The translations under genes and the position numbers were made by a program. Below the pieces are notes generated by a model that saw only the letters and a list, made by a program, of their open reading frames with translations, had not been told where the DNA came from and did no database searches. From positions 1 through 58,874 of the forward strand of contig JAIFNG010000050.1 in the NCBI GenBank assembly GCA_020047815.1: a stretch of DNA of 58,874 nt. The letters run 5' to 3'. Origin of the DNA: Anaerolinea sp. Its GTDB lineage: Bacteria; Chloroflexota; Anaerolineae; Anaerolineales; Villigracilaceae. Within the stretch, counting starts at the first letter, position 1. Every line of letters begins with the position of its first letter. This document shows positions 50,988-58,874 of this stretch, piece after piece.

Positions 50988-51908
50988 TTGTTTGAAATAC
51001 TTTTTCTTGGCACATCCGCTTCCGCGCCTTCTGCAAAGCGTGGACTTTCCGGGCAGGTTGTTTCTCACAACGAATACCGCTTCCTTGTTGATTGCGGCGA
51101 AGGCACACAAAGGCAGATACTTCAATCAGGCATCGGTTTCAAACGCCTGACACGAATTCTATTAACACACGGACACCTCGACCATATCCTCGGACTGGGC
51201 GGTTTGCTTTCCACTTTACTGCGTTGGGAATCGATTGACGAACTTACGATCTTCGGCGGGCGTAGTACGCTTGAACGCGTGCGAACGCTGCTTTATGATG
51301 TCGTCCTACGCGGCAACCAACCTCCCATGCCATTGATATTGAAAGAGATCAAACCTGGGGTCGTTTTTGAAGCGGATGATTTTACGGTGACCGCTTTTTC
51401 AGTCACACACCGCGGACCTGATTGTCTGGGTTACATCTTCGAGGAGAAGGCACGGCGTCCATTTCTTTCACAAAAAGCGGATGAAATCGGTGTGCCATTT
51501 GGCCCTGAGCGCGGAGACCTGGTCGCTGGAAAAGATATAACCCTCGCCGATGGCAGAATCATCAAACCTGATGATGTGTTGGGAGCATGGGAAAAAGGCA
51601 GCAAACTGGTTGTTGTGGGAGATGCAGGCAGGACAGATAATCTTGAGGAAGTTTGCAGGGATGCAGACGGTCTTGTCATTGAATCAACATACTTGGATGA
51701 AGAAGCCGACATGGCAAAGCAGTTCTACCATCTCACAGCACGCATGGGCGCAGAACTCGCCATAAAGTCAGGGGTTAAGAAACTCATTCTCACTCATATT
51801 TCGCGGCGCTATCGTGAAAAAGATGTGATTACCGAAGCGCAGTCTGTGTTCCCTAATGTGGTTATCGCACGCGATTTTGACACATACCAAATCAAGAAAG
51901 AGATATAA
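50988..51908 (+). CDS. rnz: Ribonuclease Z
   Basis: A 306-residue MBL-fold tRNA 3'-processing nuclease. The start is TTG at 50988, with AAGGA ten bases upstream. Motifs: FLGTSASAPSAKRG, FLVDCGEGTQRQIL, LTHGHLDHILGLGGLL (metal site HxHxDH, here THGHLDH), VTAFSVTHRGPDCLGYIFEE, VVVGDAGRT, and VIESTYLDEE with a late TLTHIS motif. The insertion with the flexible arm (LSQKADEIGVPFGPERGDLVAGKDI) is normal for bacterial RNase Z. It cuts precursor tRNA 3' ends. Confidence 0.95.
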   Translation: MFEILFLGTSASAPSAKRGLSGQVVSHNEYRFLVDCGEGTQRQILQSGIGFKRLTRILLTHGHLDHILGLGGLLSTLLRWESIDELTIFGGRSTLERVRTLLYDVVLRGNQPPMPLILKEIKPGVVFEADDFTVTAFSVTHRGPDCLGYIFEEKARRPFLSQKADEIGVPFGPERGDLVAGKDITLADGRIIKPDDVLGAWEKGSKLVVVGDAGRTDNLEEVCRDADGLVIESTYLDEEADMAKQFYHLTARMGAELAIKSGVKKLILTHISRRYREKDVITEAQSVFPNVVIARDFDTYQIKKEI

Positions 51909-52002
51909 CGCACAATTGGGACACCTGCTTCCCGCGGAAATTCGCCTGGTATAAATAAGCCCCCACCTGGTATTCCGCACTGCGCTTTTAAACAGCATAA
52001 AC

Positions 52003-52101
52003 ATGATTGGCATTAATAATGGATACAAGGGCTTGATCAACGGCAAATTTCATCCCGTGCTATGCGCTTTATTGGCGGCATTTTTTAGCGCGGCGGGATA
52101 A
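52003..52101 (+). pseudogene. Possible remnant of an EamA/DMT transporter N-terminus
   Basis: A 32-codon frame reading MIGINNGYKGLINGKFHPVL and then CALLAAFFSAAG before TAA. The HPVLxALLAAxxxG pattern resembles the first helix of DMT-type permeases, and nothing follows it before the PBP gene ends. This could be a degraded gene end or coincidence. Confidence 0.2.
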
Positions 52102-52121
52102 TATTATTCACTTTTGAAAAG

Positions 52122-54749
52122 CTACCTAACCGTCACCTGGATCACCGTAGAATCCACAATCTGGTCTGTTCGCACCACTTGCAACTGGACGGCATACAAA
52201 CCGCTGAGGTTTTTCGTATCCCATTCAGCCAGCAAGCCGCTTTCAACGGGTGTGATGACATCCCCCCCAATTTGCATCCACGTTTGCGGATTTAATCCCC
52301 TGCCAACTTGTACACGGTAATAGCTGAAGTTTTCACCCGAAGCCGTGCCGATAATTTTTACTACATCGCTGACTTCCGCGAACAATTCAGGTGAGGTGAT
52401 ATTAATTGCCGGCTTCACAGGCGGGGACTGAATGGCATCGTAGGAGGTAGGCGGAATTTCCAAGCCTGAGCTCAACGCCCAGTCCCGCGCAGATTCGGGG
52501 ATGATCATATAGATCTTTTTCTCAAGCAACTCAGGCGGGGTAAAAACGGTGGCCAGCAAACCTGTTTCCCGATTTACTCCAAACTCCCGATATAAATTAT
52601 CCGCTTGAACAGGCTCACTGCCGTTCAGAAAAATTTCACTCACCAGATTCGGACATTCCTTTGTAGGCAACATCCCCGAGGGGTCACAGACCGTCACATT
52701 GGAAATTCCCTGCGGCATCGTCCAACCTTCGACAGGTATATCTGCAGACGCAGTCTGAATCAGGGCATTCCACAAGACGGCAGGGAAGCGCGGCAACACA
52801 CCCCACTGCCCCACCTGCAGGGGCGATGAAAGCGGAATATCGTCATGTACGCCTGTCCACGTCACCACTACGTGCGAAGGAGTGAATCCAACCACCCAGG
52901 CATCACTCCCGTCAAACGTTTGTCCGACTTTCACACCAGCGGGACGCCCGATCTCCAGTGCGTTTGACCTGCCAAGCGACGTCCAGCGTGCAGGCTCATC
53001 GCTTAGAACATTCGTCACCAAATACGCGAGTGCAGGTGTCAGTACAGGTTTCGCCTGCGGCAAAGTCCAATCCAGCAACGGAGCGTGATCGGCACCCTCC
53101 ACACGCAGCACAGCAGCGGGAGAAAAGTCATTACCAATATTTTGTCCAAAGTAAACCCCCTGCGTACCAAACACACCGTACGCGCCAGCAAGGTTCAGCA
53201 TGTTCACCTGCCCCAGGTCCGCCGAAGAGTCTGGATGCAGATCAAGTCCAAACGATGATGCTATGCTCGTCACATTTTCAAACCCCATTTGCGTCTTCAA
53301 AGTTTCAACGGGAACCTGATAATCGTTCGCCAGTGCAATTCGCAGGCGCATGGGTCCATGAAACTCGCCGTCAAAGTTTTGAATGCTGCCTTCTTCGGGG
53401 ATGTCCCAGGTTAATGAGGCTGGGCTCAAGCCCCGGGTAAACCCTGTCAAATAAACAAAGGCGTCCAAACTGGAACCAGCCTTGTGTTCGGTCACAAGAG
53501 GAGTTTCCACCCCTTGTACAGTCTCACCAACAAGCGCAAGGACCTGTCCATGGGTCGGGTCAAGAACCAGGGCACTGGCAGATGAATCTGCGAGGGTGAC
53601 GGCGGGTGGAAGCGAAGGCAGCAACCGTGCAGATTTGCAATCCACGTTCGGCTCTGCAAGCCCAGCCATGCGGGCAGCATAGACTTCAGTGGTGCACACG
53701 ACTTGATTTTGCAATTCGTAGTCCAGCGTGCTGATGAGGTTCAATCCGCCACGCTCGATTCGGTCACGGGGAATTTGCGACCCTACCTGAGCAAGAACCA
53801 GGTTGACAAAAGCAGAAGCAGGTTGGGGGGGCATGCTGAGCGAATTGGTAACAGCCATAGTTGGAGTCTCAGCCAATGCAAATCCAGTCGTTTCATCATC
53901 CACGATGCCAAGTCCATTTAAAATATGGAGCACCTCGCGTCCGCGCTGCAATGCCACTTGAGGAGCATCCAACGGATTAAGTGCAGGTGTCTCGCTGGTG
54001 GATGCGAGAATCGCGGACTCGGTCAGGGTAAGTTGATCGGCAGACTTACCAAAATATAGCCCCGCAGCGGCATCCACACCAAATGCATAGTTGCCAAAGT
54101 GTACACTGTTGAGATACCACTCCATGATTTTCTCACGCCCGAACTGCGCGGTGATCTGTGCAGCAAGAATACGCTCACGGATCGCACGACGCGTGGATGG
54201 TTCTTCATTGTACAGAATCAAATCGCTGACCAGTTTTTGCGCAATGGTCGGGTGCAATTCGGGATTTTCAAGTCCCTGCAAGGAAAAGCCCGAATGTGAC
54301 CAGAAATGCAGGTCGGTAACAGCGATCACCGAGTCAATTAAATGAGCCGAAATATGCTGCGGGTTTTGTTTGTTAATGGGAATATATCGGCGCGGAACAT
54401 TTTCGTCGGGGGCAAAGGTGAAGAGCGTCTGTTCACCCGTGCGATCATAAATGCGTGTGGGCTGGAGTAAAAGTCCATCGGGCGGGTTGAGCAGTCGCGG
54501 CAGAATTTCCACCGAAGGCAGGTCACGGGTTACATCGGCATAGGTAAATGCGCCAAGCAAAATCAACACGGCCAGAAGGAGTGAAAACGTCATCCCAAAA
54601 CCAAGCAGCGCGCCACGCGCCCGACTGGAAGATATCCTTTGTTTTGCTAGACGCCGCTCTCGGCGGGCGCGGAGGATGGGAAGGATTTTTTGCATACCCC
54701 TTGATTTAACCACAGACTGAGCTGATTTTGGGAGTTTGAGAACCCGCAC
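52122..54749 (-). CDS. Class A penicillin-binding protein homolog with degenerate active sites
   Basis: An 875-residue protein with an N-terminal transmembrane helix (residues 49-70), a GT51-like domain (about 120-290), a transpeptidase-like domain (about 390-680) and a C-terminal beta domain. Key motifs are altered: the ED of the glycosyltransferase motif 1 is TD (145-146, in AVTDLHFWSHSG); the SxxK motif is S426-S-L-D429, without Lys; the SxN position is D476-Y-Q478; KTG is K607-V-G609. Fold-wide stretches such as EWYLNSVHFGN and LGQVNMLNLAGAYGVFG are retained. It looks like a pseudoenzyme with a scaffold or regulatory role in cell-wall synthesis. Start GTG 54749 or ATG 54695; neither has a clear site. 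Confidence 0.8.
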   Translation of the reverse strand: MRVLKLPKSAQSVVKSRGMQKILPILRARRERRLAKQRISSSRARGALLGFGMTFSLLLAVLILLGAFTYADVTRDLPSVEILPRLLNPPDGLLLQPTRIYDRTGEQTLFTFAPDENVPRRYIPINKQNPQHISAHLIDSVIAVTDLHFWSHSGFSLQGLENPELHPTIAQKLVSDLILYNEEPSTRRAIRERILAAQITAQFGREKIMEWYLNSVHFGNYAFGVDAAAGLYFGKSADQLTLTESAILASTSETPALNPLDAPQVALQRGREVLHILNGLGIVDDETTGFALAETPTMAVTNSLSMPPQPASAFVNLVLAQVGSQIPRDRIERGGLNLISTLDYELQNQVVCTTEVYAARMAGLAEPNVDCKSARLLPSLPPAVTLADSSASALVLDPTHGQVLALVGETVQGVETPLVTEHKAGSSLDAFVYLTGFTRGLSPASLTWDIPEEGSIQNFDGEFHGPMRLRIALANDYQVPVETLKTQMGFENVTSIASSFGLDLHPDSSADLGQVNMLNLAGAYGVFGTQGVYFGQNIGNDFSPAAVLRVEGADHAPLLDWTLPQAKPVLTPALAYLVTNVLSDEPARWTSLGRSNALEIGRPAGVKVGQTFDGSDAWVVGFTPSHVVVTWTGVHDDIPLSSPLQVGQWGVLPRFPAVLWNALIQTASADIPVEGWTMPQGISNVTVCDPSGMLPTKECPNLVSEIFLNGSEPVQADNLYREFGVNRETGLLATVFTPPELLEKKIYMIIPESARDWALSSGLEIPPTSYDAIQSPPVKPAINITSPELFAEVSDVVKIIGTASGENFSYYRVQVGRGLNPQTWMQIGGDVITPVESGLLAEWDTKNLSGLYAVQLQVVRTDQIVDSTVIQVTVR

Positions 54750-54857
54750 TAAATAAGCTATACGAAATTAAAAATACTCCCGCATCGTATATAATTTATT
54801 TGTCAATACGCTATCCTTATTAAATCTTCAAACTTCCCTATTCAGGCCCAAACTCAA

Positions 54858-55397
54858 ATGAAGCACAAACAAATAACAATCCCCACCCGGAAAATTTACC
54901 TTGGTGAATTGAATCACACCCCGCTGGGAGATCTACGCTTCGCTGTCTCCACCCTGGGCTTGGTGGCAATTGAATGGACTCAATCCCAATCCAGGCTGGA
55001 TGACTATCTGCGGCGATTAAAAGCCGCTGTTGAACCAAATCAAAAAGTGACCCGCCCTTACGCAAAGGAACTTGTGGAATACTTGAAAGGCAAACGCCGC
55101 AGCTTCACCGTTGCGATTGACTGGTCAACTCTAAGGCCATTTCAACTTAAAACGCTGAAAGCTGTATATGCAATCCCCTACGGCGAAACCCGTACGTACG
55201 CTGAAATCGCCCTGGAGATTGGGCTTCCCAACGCTTACCGCGCTGTAGGACGTGCCAATGCCACCAACCCCATTCCGCTTGTGATCCCATGTCACCGAGT
55301 CATCGGCAAAGATGGCAAACTCCATGGATATGGAGGTGGTGATGGTTTACCAACAAAAGAATGGCTATTGAAAATGGAAGGGGTGATGATGGTGTGA
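54858..55397 (+). CDS. ogt: Methylated-DNA--protein-cysteine methyltransferase
   Basis: A 179-residue O6-alkylguanine-DNA alkyltransferase. The acceptor motif is PLVIPCHRVIG, with the HTH RTYAEIALEIGLPNAYRAVGRANATNPIP ahead and GYGGGDGLPTKEWLLKME after. It transfers an alkyl group from O6-methylguanine to its own Cys. There is no good ribosome-binding site before ATG 54858. It is divergent from the PBP gene. Confidence 0.93.
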   Translation: MKHKQITIPTRKIYLGELNHTPLGDLRFAVSTLGLVAIEWTQSQSRLDDYLRRLKAAVEPNQKVTRPYAKELVEYLKGKRRSFTVAIDWSTLRPFQLKTLKAVYAIPYGETRTYAEIALEIGLPNAYRAVGRANATNPIPLVIPCHRVIGKDGKLHGYGGGDGLPTKEWLLKMEGVMMV

Positions 55398-55602
55398 GAA
55401 CTCAGAAAGCCACTTTATCCAATGCTATACAACATTGAACAACCCATCATTTTGATCCGGTAAATTTACTAACGGAATCCAATCGGCGAAACAGACTGAG
55501 ACAATTGGCCATTCGGCATATGAATTTTGCCAAAGCCCTGACATTTTTAATTCGAAGAAGATGCAGAGCATTATCGCATTCAAGCGTGGGTGTTTGACGC
55601 AA

Positions 55603-56043
55603 CTACAATTGTTTAACGAAATGCACCAGGCGTTCCACTTCGGAATACCCCATCTTGGCATGGGCACGGATGCTAACGGCATTTTCCAACCATGTATCCG
55701 AAGCCATGTCGCGGCAGCCTTTCGTGCGCGCCCAATTCTCGGCAGCATCAATCAACGCACCCGCGGCACCTTTTCCGCGCATATCTTCATTAACGAACCA
55801 GGCTTCGAGGTAACCAACGGGGCTTGAAAAACATCCCTCGGCAGATTCCTTTAGGTGAACTTCAATCATCCCGACAGGAGATCCTTCAAGTAAGGCAAAA
55901 AAAACAGCATTCCGATCACTGGACAGGACATCATCCATGTCATAATCCAGGTATTCATCGGGCGCTTCAGGCCAAATCCCTTTGCGCATACGCAGCCACT
56001 CAGTTTTGTCTTCCTGTGTCACAGGACGGATCGTAATTTCCAT
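55603..56043 (-). CDS. AAC(6')-like GNAT acetyltransferase
   Basis: A 146-residue acetyltransferase resembling the aminoglycoside 6'-N-acetyltransferase AAC(6')-I group: ITIRPVTQEDKTEWLRMRKGIWP, VGMIEVHLKESAEGCFSSPVGYLEAWFVNEDMRGKGAAGALIDAAENWARTKGC, ASDTWLENAVSIRAHAKMGYSEVERLVHFVK. The fit is to the broader family, which includes chromosomal enzymes without a resistance role. AGGAGAAAC precedes ATG 56043. It is a single gene, with no mobile element in view. Confidence 0.8.
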   Translation of the reverse strand: MEITIRPVTQEDKTEWLRMRKGIWPEAPDEYLDYDMDDVLSSDRNAVFFALLEGSPVGMIEVHLKESAEGCFSSPVGYLEAWFVNEDMRGKGAAGALIDAAENWARTKGCRDMASDTWLENAVSIRAHAKMGYSEVERLVHFVKQL

Positions 56044-56059
56044 GTTTCTCCTAAAATAA

Positions 56060-56252
56060 AAGACCCTAAAGGCTTTAAAAGTCCTTAGGGCTTCAAGTAT
56101 AAACCTATTGTCCTTGCAATTCTCACGTAGTACATGTTACGGCGAGGTTTGCTTTTCTCTTTTCGACAGTACGGTCTCCCGGAATTAGTCAGCCAAGCCG
56201 GCTAAAACCAGGGGGCCATGCAGTGAAAATTGTTCATCGAGAGAACTTGCTA
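56060..56252 (-). other. Possible leader/terminator region upstream of the AAC(6')-like gene
   Basis: On the minus strand an imperfect stem (CCCTAA 90-85 side with TTAGGG 69-64 side, offsets from 56000) is followed by TTTTATTTT and then the AGGAG site of the acetyltransferase gene, so it could terminate the ferritin transcript or attenuate the acetyltransferase. The 159 bases before it (56094-56252) contain short complementary segments such as AGCC/GGCT and CGG-GAGA-CCG, but fit no RNA family I know. No gene is supported here. Confidence 0.35.
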
Positions 56253-56747
56253 CTAATCACCGCCGCGCTTTCCAAGTTGATGATCGAGCACCATAACAGC
56301 CGTGCCATGCGCTTCAATCAATTTCAAATTCGCCACGATCTGAGCAGCGTTCTTTTCTTCCTCGACCTGCTCAGTGATGAACCATTGCAGCATGATCTGT
56401 GCGGGATAGTCCTTTTCCTTGAGTGCAGTTTCGTACAACGCATAAATTGAAGCAGTGACCTTCGCCTCATGCGCGGCAACTTCCTCGGCAACCTCAAGCG
56501 TTGACGTCCATTCGGTTTTCGGCGCATCAAGTGCCTTCAGCATAACCCTGCCGCCACGTTCCAGAATAAAATCATAGAACTTCATGGCATGTTCGCGTTC
56601 TTCAGATTCCTGAACACGCATCCAATGGGCAAAACCCGGCAGGTTTTTGTCTTCAAAGTAAGCAGCCATCGAGAGATACAGGTAAGAAGAATATAGTTCT
56701 TTATTGATCTGTTCATTCATTGCGTCTTGCATTATTTTGGTTATCAT
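56253..56747 (-). CDS. ftn: Bacterial non-haem ferritin
   Basis: A 164-residue ferritin from ATG 56747 with a strong TAAGGAGG site. Ferroxidase ligands are visible: INKELYSSYLYLSMA, MRVQESEEREHAMKFYDFI (Glu and ExxH), and LQWFITEQVEEEKNAAQIV. It stores iron as a 24-mer. The length and motifs match FtnA-type proteins. It has a candidate promoter at 56770. Confidence 0.93.
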   Translation of the reverse strand: MITKIMQDAMNEQINKELYSSYLYLSMAAYFEDKNLPGFAHWMRVQESEEREHAMKFYDFILERGGRVMLKALDAPKTEWTSTLEVAEEVAAHEAKVTASIYALYETALKEKDYPAQIMLQWFITEQVEEEKNAAQIVANLKLIEAHGTAVMVLDHQLGKRGGD

Positions 56748-56769
56748 ACGTGCCTCCTTAATTAAGAAA

Positions 56770-56775
56770 ATTATA
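56770..56775 (-). promoter_or_regulatory. Candidate -10 box of ferritin gene
   Basis: ATTATA on the plus strand reads TATAAT on the minus strand, 22 bases before the ferritin ATG. A TTCTTG sequence 16 bases further upstream can serve as -35. The short leader fits the ribosome-binding site. Confidence 0.4.
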
Positions 56776-57088
56776 CATTCTTTTGCAAAAACAAGAACAA
56801 GTCTTAACTCTATCTTATCTCCAGACCCTGGATCGACCATCCTCCTTGATCTGACATGCCCCCAACTTTTCGAGTAGACACCGTGAAACGGGATCGGTCA
56901 CACCTACGGTTGTCACTTATCGGCATTCAGAACGGGCAAATGCCCAATCCACCAACACATGAACAGATACACTCATCTTTTTTTAATTTTATTGGCAGGG
57001 AGCGGACAACATTCACATCAAACATATCATACGTAATGGCAAGACCAACCTCTTGTTCCAATCCAGGCAAGTCATTCAAACACAAATC

Positions 57089-57133
57089 AATCTCTCCATC
57101 TGGATAACGGCATCAAACACAGATGGAGAGATT
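57089..57133 (-). terminator. Terminator of prs
   Basis: AATCTCTCCATCTG (57089-57102) and CAGATGGAGAGATT (57120-57133) form a 14-bp perfect stem 24 bases after the prs stop. TTGATTTG follows on the minus strand. The rest of the ferritin-prs gap (56841-57088) shows nothing recognised. Confidence 0.75.
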
Positions 57134-57157
57134 CAATTACTTGCGCCATGAATACAA

Positions 57158-58132
57158 TCACTCACCAAATACAAACAGATCGCTAAGCGACTCGCGGTTA
57201 ATATTATGACGGATGGCATCTGCAAAGACCGACGCAACGGAAAGAATAGTCAATTTCTTATGTATTTTTTCGGGTGAAATATAGACAGTATCGGTGGTGA
57301 TGATCTCGGTAATCTCGGGGACAGCGGCCAGACGCTCCAGACCGCCGCGGCTGAAAACGCCATGCGTGCAGATCACCCGAATGTCCTCGACACCTTCATT
57401 GGTCAGCACACGGCTTAACTCCGAAATAGAACCACCTGTGGCGATCTCATCATCATATACCAGAGCGCGTTTATGACCACGAACCTGGTTGCCAATTAAA
57501 CCACTAATGACAACTTCAGAATCTGAAATTCGCTCCTTATTCCCTGCGGCAACGGGCAGACCGAGAGTTTTTGCAAAACGCGCTGCAGACTTGGCTTGCC
57601 CCATATCCGGCGCAACAATAATTGCCCCACTCAGATCAATGTGCGAAAGATATTCCTTAAAGACCATGCGGCTGCTTAGCGGATCAGTGGGAATTCCAAA
57701 GAAACCATGCACCTGCGGTGAGTGGAACATCATGCTCATCACATGCGTGGCGCCCGCTGTCTTCAACAGATCTGCGACCAGGCGGGCGGTGATGGAAATG
57801 CGCGGCGCGTCCTTCTTATCGGAACGCCCAAAAGAATAATAAGGGATAATGGCATGGACTTCAGATGCGGCCGCGCCGCGTGCAATATCAATCATCATCA
57901 ACAATTCCATCAAATTGTCATTTACCGGCTGGGAAAGTGATTGCACAATATATACACGCCGATAACGCACACTGGAATCCAATTGAATATACATGTTGTC
58001 ATTGCTAAAACGCGTGATGTGGGTTTTATCCAGTGGCACGCCCAGTTGTGATGCAATCTTCCCTGCCAGTTGCGGGTTTGAACTCCCGCTAAAAAAACGA
58101 ACTTCGCCCGCTGATATGGAACTTTCTGTCAT
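57158..58132 (-). CDS. prs: Ribose-phosphate pyrophosphokinase, divergent form
   Basis: A 324-residue PRPP synthetase. The N-terminal VRFFSGSSNPQLAGKIASQLG and RRVYIVQSLSQPVNDNLMELLMMID are typical. The active-site loop reads YYSFGRSDKKDAPR, and the His of MMFHSPQVHGFF corresponds to the catalytic His. The PRPP-binding loop is VYDDEIATGGS, with extra residues compared with the usual VDDxxDTGGT. It forms PRPP, which also feeds the pncB reaction. A GGAGGCAGC site precedes ATG 58132. Whether it is the only Prs of the genome cannot be told. Confidence 0.85.
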   Translation of the reverse strand: MTESSISAGEVRFFSGSSNPQLAGKIASQLGVPLDKTHITRFSNDNMYIQLDSSVRYRRVYIVQSLSQPVNDNLMELLMMIDIARGAAASEVHAIIPYYSFGRSDKKDAPRISITARLVADLLKTAGATHVMSMMFHSPQVHGFFGIPTDPLSSRMVFKEYLSHIDLSGAIIVAPDMGQAKSAARFAKTLGLPVAAGNKERISDSEVVISGLIGNQVRGHKRALVYDDEIATGGSISELSRVLTNEGVEDIRVICTHGVFSRGGLERLAAVPEITEIITTDTVYISPEKIHKKLTILSVASVFADAIRHNINRESLSDLFVFGE

Positions 58133-58517
58133 GCTGCCTCCATTTTAAGAATCGCACAGGGATAAATCCTCCGCGCCAAGTGCAAACATGACACGGGGGC
58201 AAAGCCGCCGCGCCAGGTACGCAAATATCTTCGACCTATTTCACAAATGTTCACGGAGACTTTCATCGCCGCAATCCGTGATTATACAATTAATTACACC
58301 AGACACATCGAGCATCTTCAAATTATCCATTTCTTCAATTTTGTGCATAAGAGACAATTTACTGTGATATCTGTTAGTCACTTCATCAGGATTGGGGCAG
58401 GGGCGCAACCAGTGATGACTTTTTCAGCATCCTGAATACAAATATGGATATCGATCATTCAAATATGGTCCCTGCCCATACCAACAGCAGGAAATGTGAA
58501 CTGGTACAACAACTCAA
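58133..58517. other. Gene-free intergenic region upstream of prs
   Basis: No gene or RNA is supported in these 385 bases. An imperfect direct repeat, CCGCGCCAAGTGCAAA and CCGCGCCAGGTACGCAAA, lies at about 58172-58227. The prs promoter must be in here but no clear -35/-10 was identified. Confidence 0.3.
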
Positions 58518-58561
58518 AAAACAACTTCCTGCGAATTAAGAATTTGCGAGGAAGTTGTTTT
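58518..58561 (-). terminator. Terminator of the small Lys-rich gene
   Basis: AAAACAACTTCCT (58518-58530) pairs with AGGAAGTTGTTTT (58549-58561), and the loop contains a further GCGAATT/AATTTGC stem. It lies 12 bases past the stop codon of the gene on the minus strand and is flanked by T-rich sequence. Confidence 0.75.
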
Positions 58562-58572
58562 GCAAAGCCATT

Positions 58573-58722
58573 CTATTGTTCAGGAGCGGCTGGGGGAGGC
58601 GGGGTTTCTTTGGGCTTGTTTGTATTCTTTTTGATCTCTTTCTGTCGTTCCTTCTCAGCCTTCTTCTTTTTCTTGTCCATTTCTTTTTTACGTTTCTCAT
58701 ATTTGTAATTGACTGCTGGCAT
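58573..58722 (-). CDS. Small lysine-rich protein of 49 residues
   Basis: Open frame from ATG 58722 to TAG at 58573: MPAVNYKYEKRKKEMDKKKK, then a second basic helix-like part (KAEKERQKEIKKNTN) and a Pro-rich tail ending in PPPPAAPEQ. AAGGATAAACCG gives a ribosome-binding site, and a terminator follows, so it is a real gene. Charge and helix propensity suggest a coiled-coil or nucleic-acid-associated role. Similar short Lys-rich proteins exist in other bacteria but I know no function. Confidence 0.6.
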   Translation of the reverse strand: MPAVNYKYEKRKKEMDKKKKKAEKERQKEIKKNTNKPKETPPPPAAPEQ

Positions 58723-58874
58723 CGGTTTATCCTTCTGGAATATGATTCCTGATCAGCTGGCGAAATTTCACAATAGTATATTTTTTATTATAGCACGCAG
58801 GCAGGGACGCTTTTTAGGTTTTTATTTGAACCAACCCGGAGATAAGGCAACTTTAACTAAGGTAGGAAATACAT
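58723..58874. other. Window end, upstream of the small gene
   Basis: No gene is seen in these 152 bases. They are AT-rich around 58,770-58,800 (TATATTTTTTATTATAGCACG), which may be the promoter region of the small protein gene. Confidence 0.25.

Noticed and set aside
55425..55751. Minus-strand 108-residue frame
   Set aside because: It overlaps the real acetyltransferase gene in another frame and lacks a ribosome-binding site and recognisable domain.
55603..56043. Acquired antibiotic-resistance gene
   Set aside because: The AAC(6')-like protein is in a chromosomal context with no mobile element, and the family includes many nonresistance enzymes.
1..58874. tRNA, rRNA, CRISPR, prophage or IS elements
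   Set aside because: No T-arm type sequence, repeat-spacer array, transposase or phage gene was recognised by eye; a small tRNA could still be missed without a search.

Overview
The window looks like a chromosomal segment of an anaerobic or facultative member of Chloroflexota, most likely class Anaerolineae. The evidence is indirect: short Thr/Pro-rich lipoproteins with C-terminal NBR1-type Ig-like domains, a TM287/288-like ABC pair, a DnaD/DnaC-like helicase-loading set, a T-box ahead of pheST, and the overall gene repertoire. No rRNA, tRNA, CRISPR array, prophage or insertion sequence was seen. The assignment rests on gene content alone.

Region 1 (1-10,060) is an energy-metabolism island. 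A truncated acyl-CoA ligase-like gene on the minus strand faces a tightly overlapped plus-strand operon: hdrC-hdrB-hdrA-mvhD, an Fe-S protein and fdhA. The fdhA gene carries an in-frame TGA followed by a clear bacterial SECIS hairpin, so it encodes a selenoprotein formate dehydrogenase. A ferritin-like gene, a FocA-type formate channel and a hydrogenase-type maturation protease follow. Together this suggests a soluble flavin-based bifurcating (or confurcating) formate dehydrogenase-heterodisulfide reductase-like complex that exchanges formate across the membrane.

Region 2 (10,100-23,500) holds lysine 2,3-aminomutase, two lipoproteins, pheT and pheS behind a T-box leader, small membrane proteins, a VIT-family metal transporter, an NAD-salvage pair (nicotinamidase-like plus nicotinate phosphoribosyltransferase) and an FTR1 iron permease with a palindromic upstream region.

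Region 3 (23,700-27,840) is a replicative-helicase module: bifunctional-nuclease-family protein, DnaB, a DnaD-like protein and an unusual protein with a zinc motif and two tandem DnaC/IstB-type AAA+ domains, the second lacking key residues. This and the selenoprotein Fdh-Hdr operon are the two most distinctive loci.

Region 4 (27,980-42,520) is mostly minus-strand metabolic and housekeeping genes: plsY, a trimethylamine-dehydrogenase-like flavoprotein, a MOCOS-like aminotransferase, FAA hydrolase, AIM24, folK, a YbaK-type deacylase, nth, asparaginase, an MBL hydrolase, and a GAF/PAS histidine kinase divergent from a HAD phosphatase.

Region 5 (42,600-58,874) contains a MarR-SDR-heterodimeric ABC exporter operon with a visible palindromic operator, ftsK, ribonuclease Z, a class A penicillin-binding protein homolog whose glycosyltransferase and transpeptidase motifs are both degenerate, ogt, an AAC(6')-like acetyltransferase, ferritin, prs and a small Lys-rich protein.
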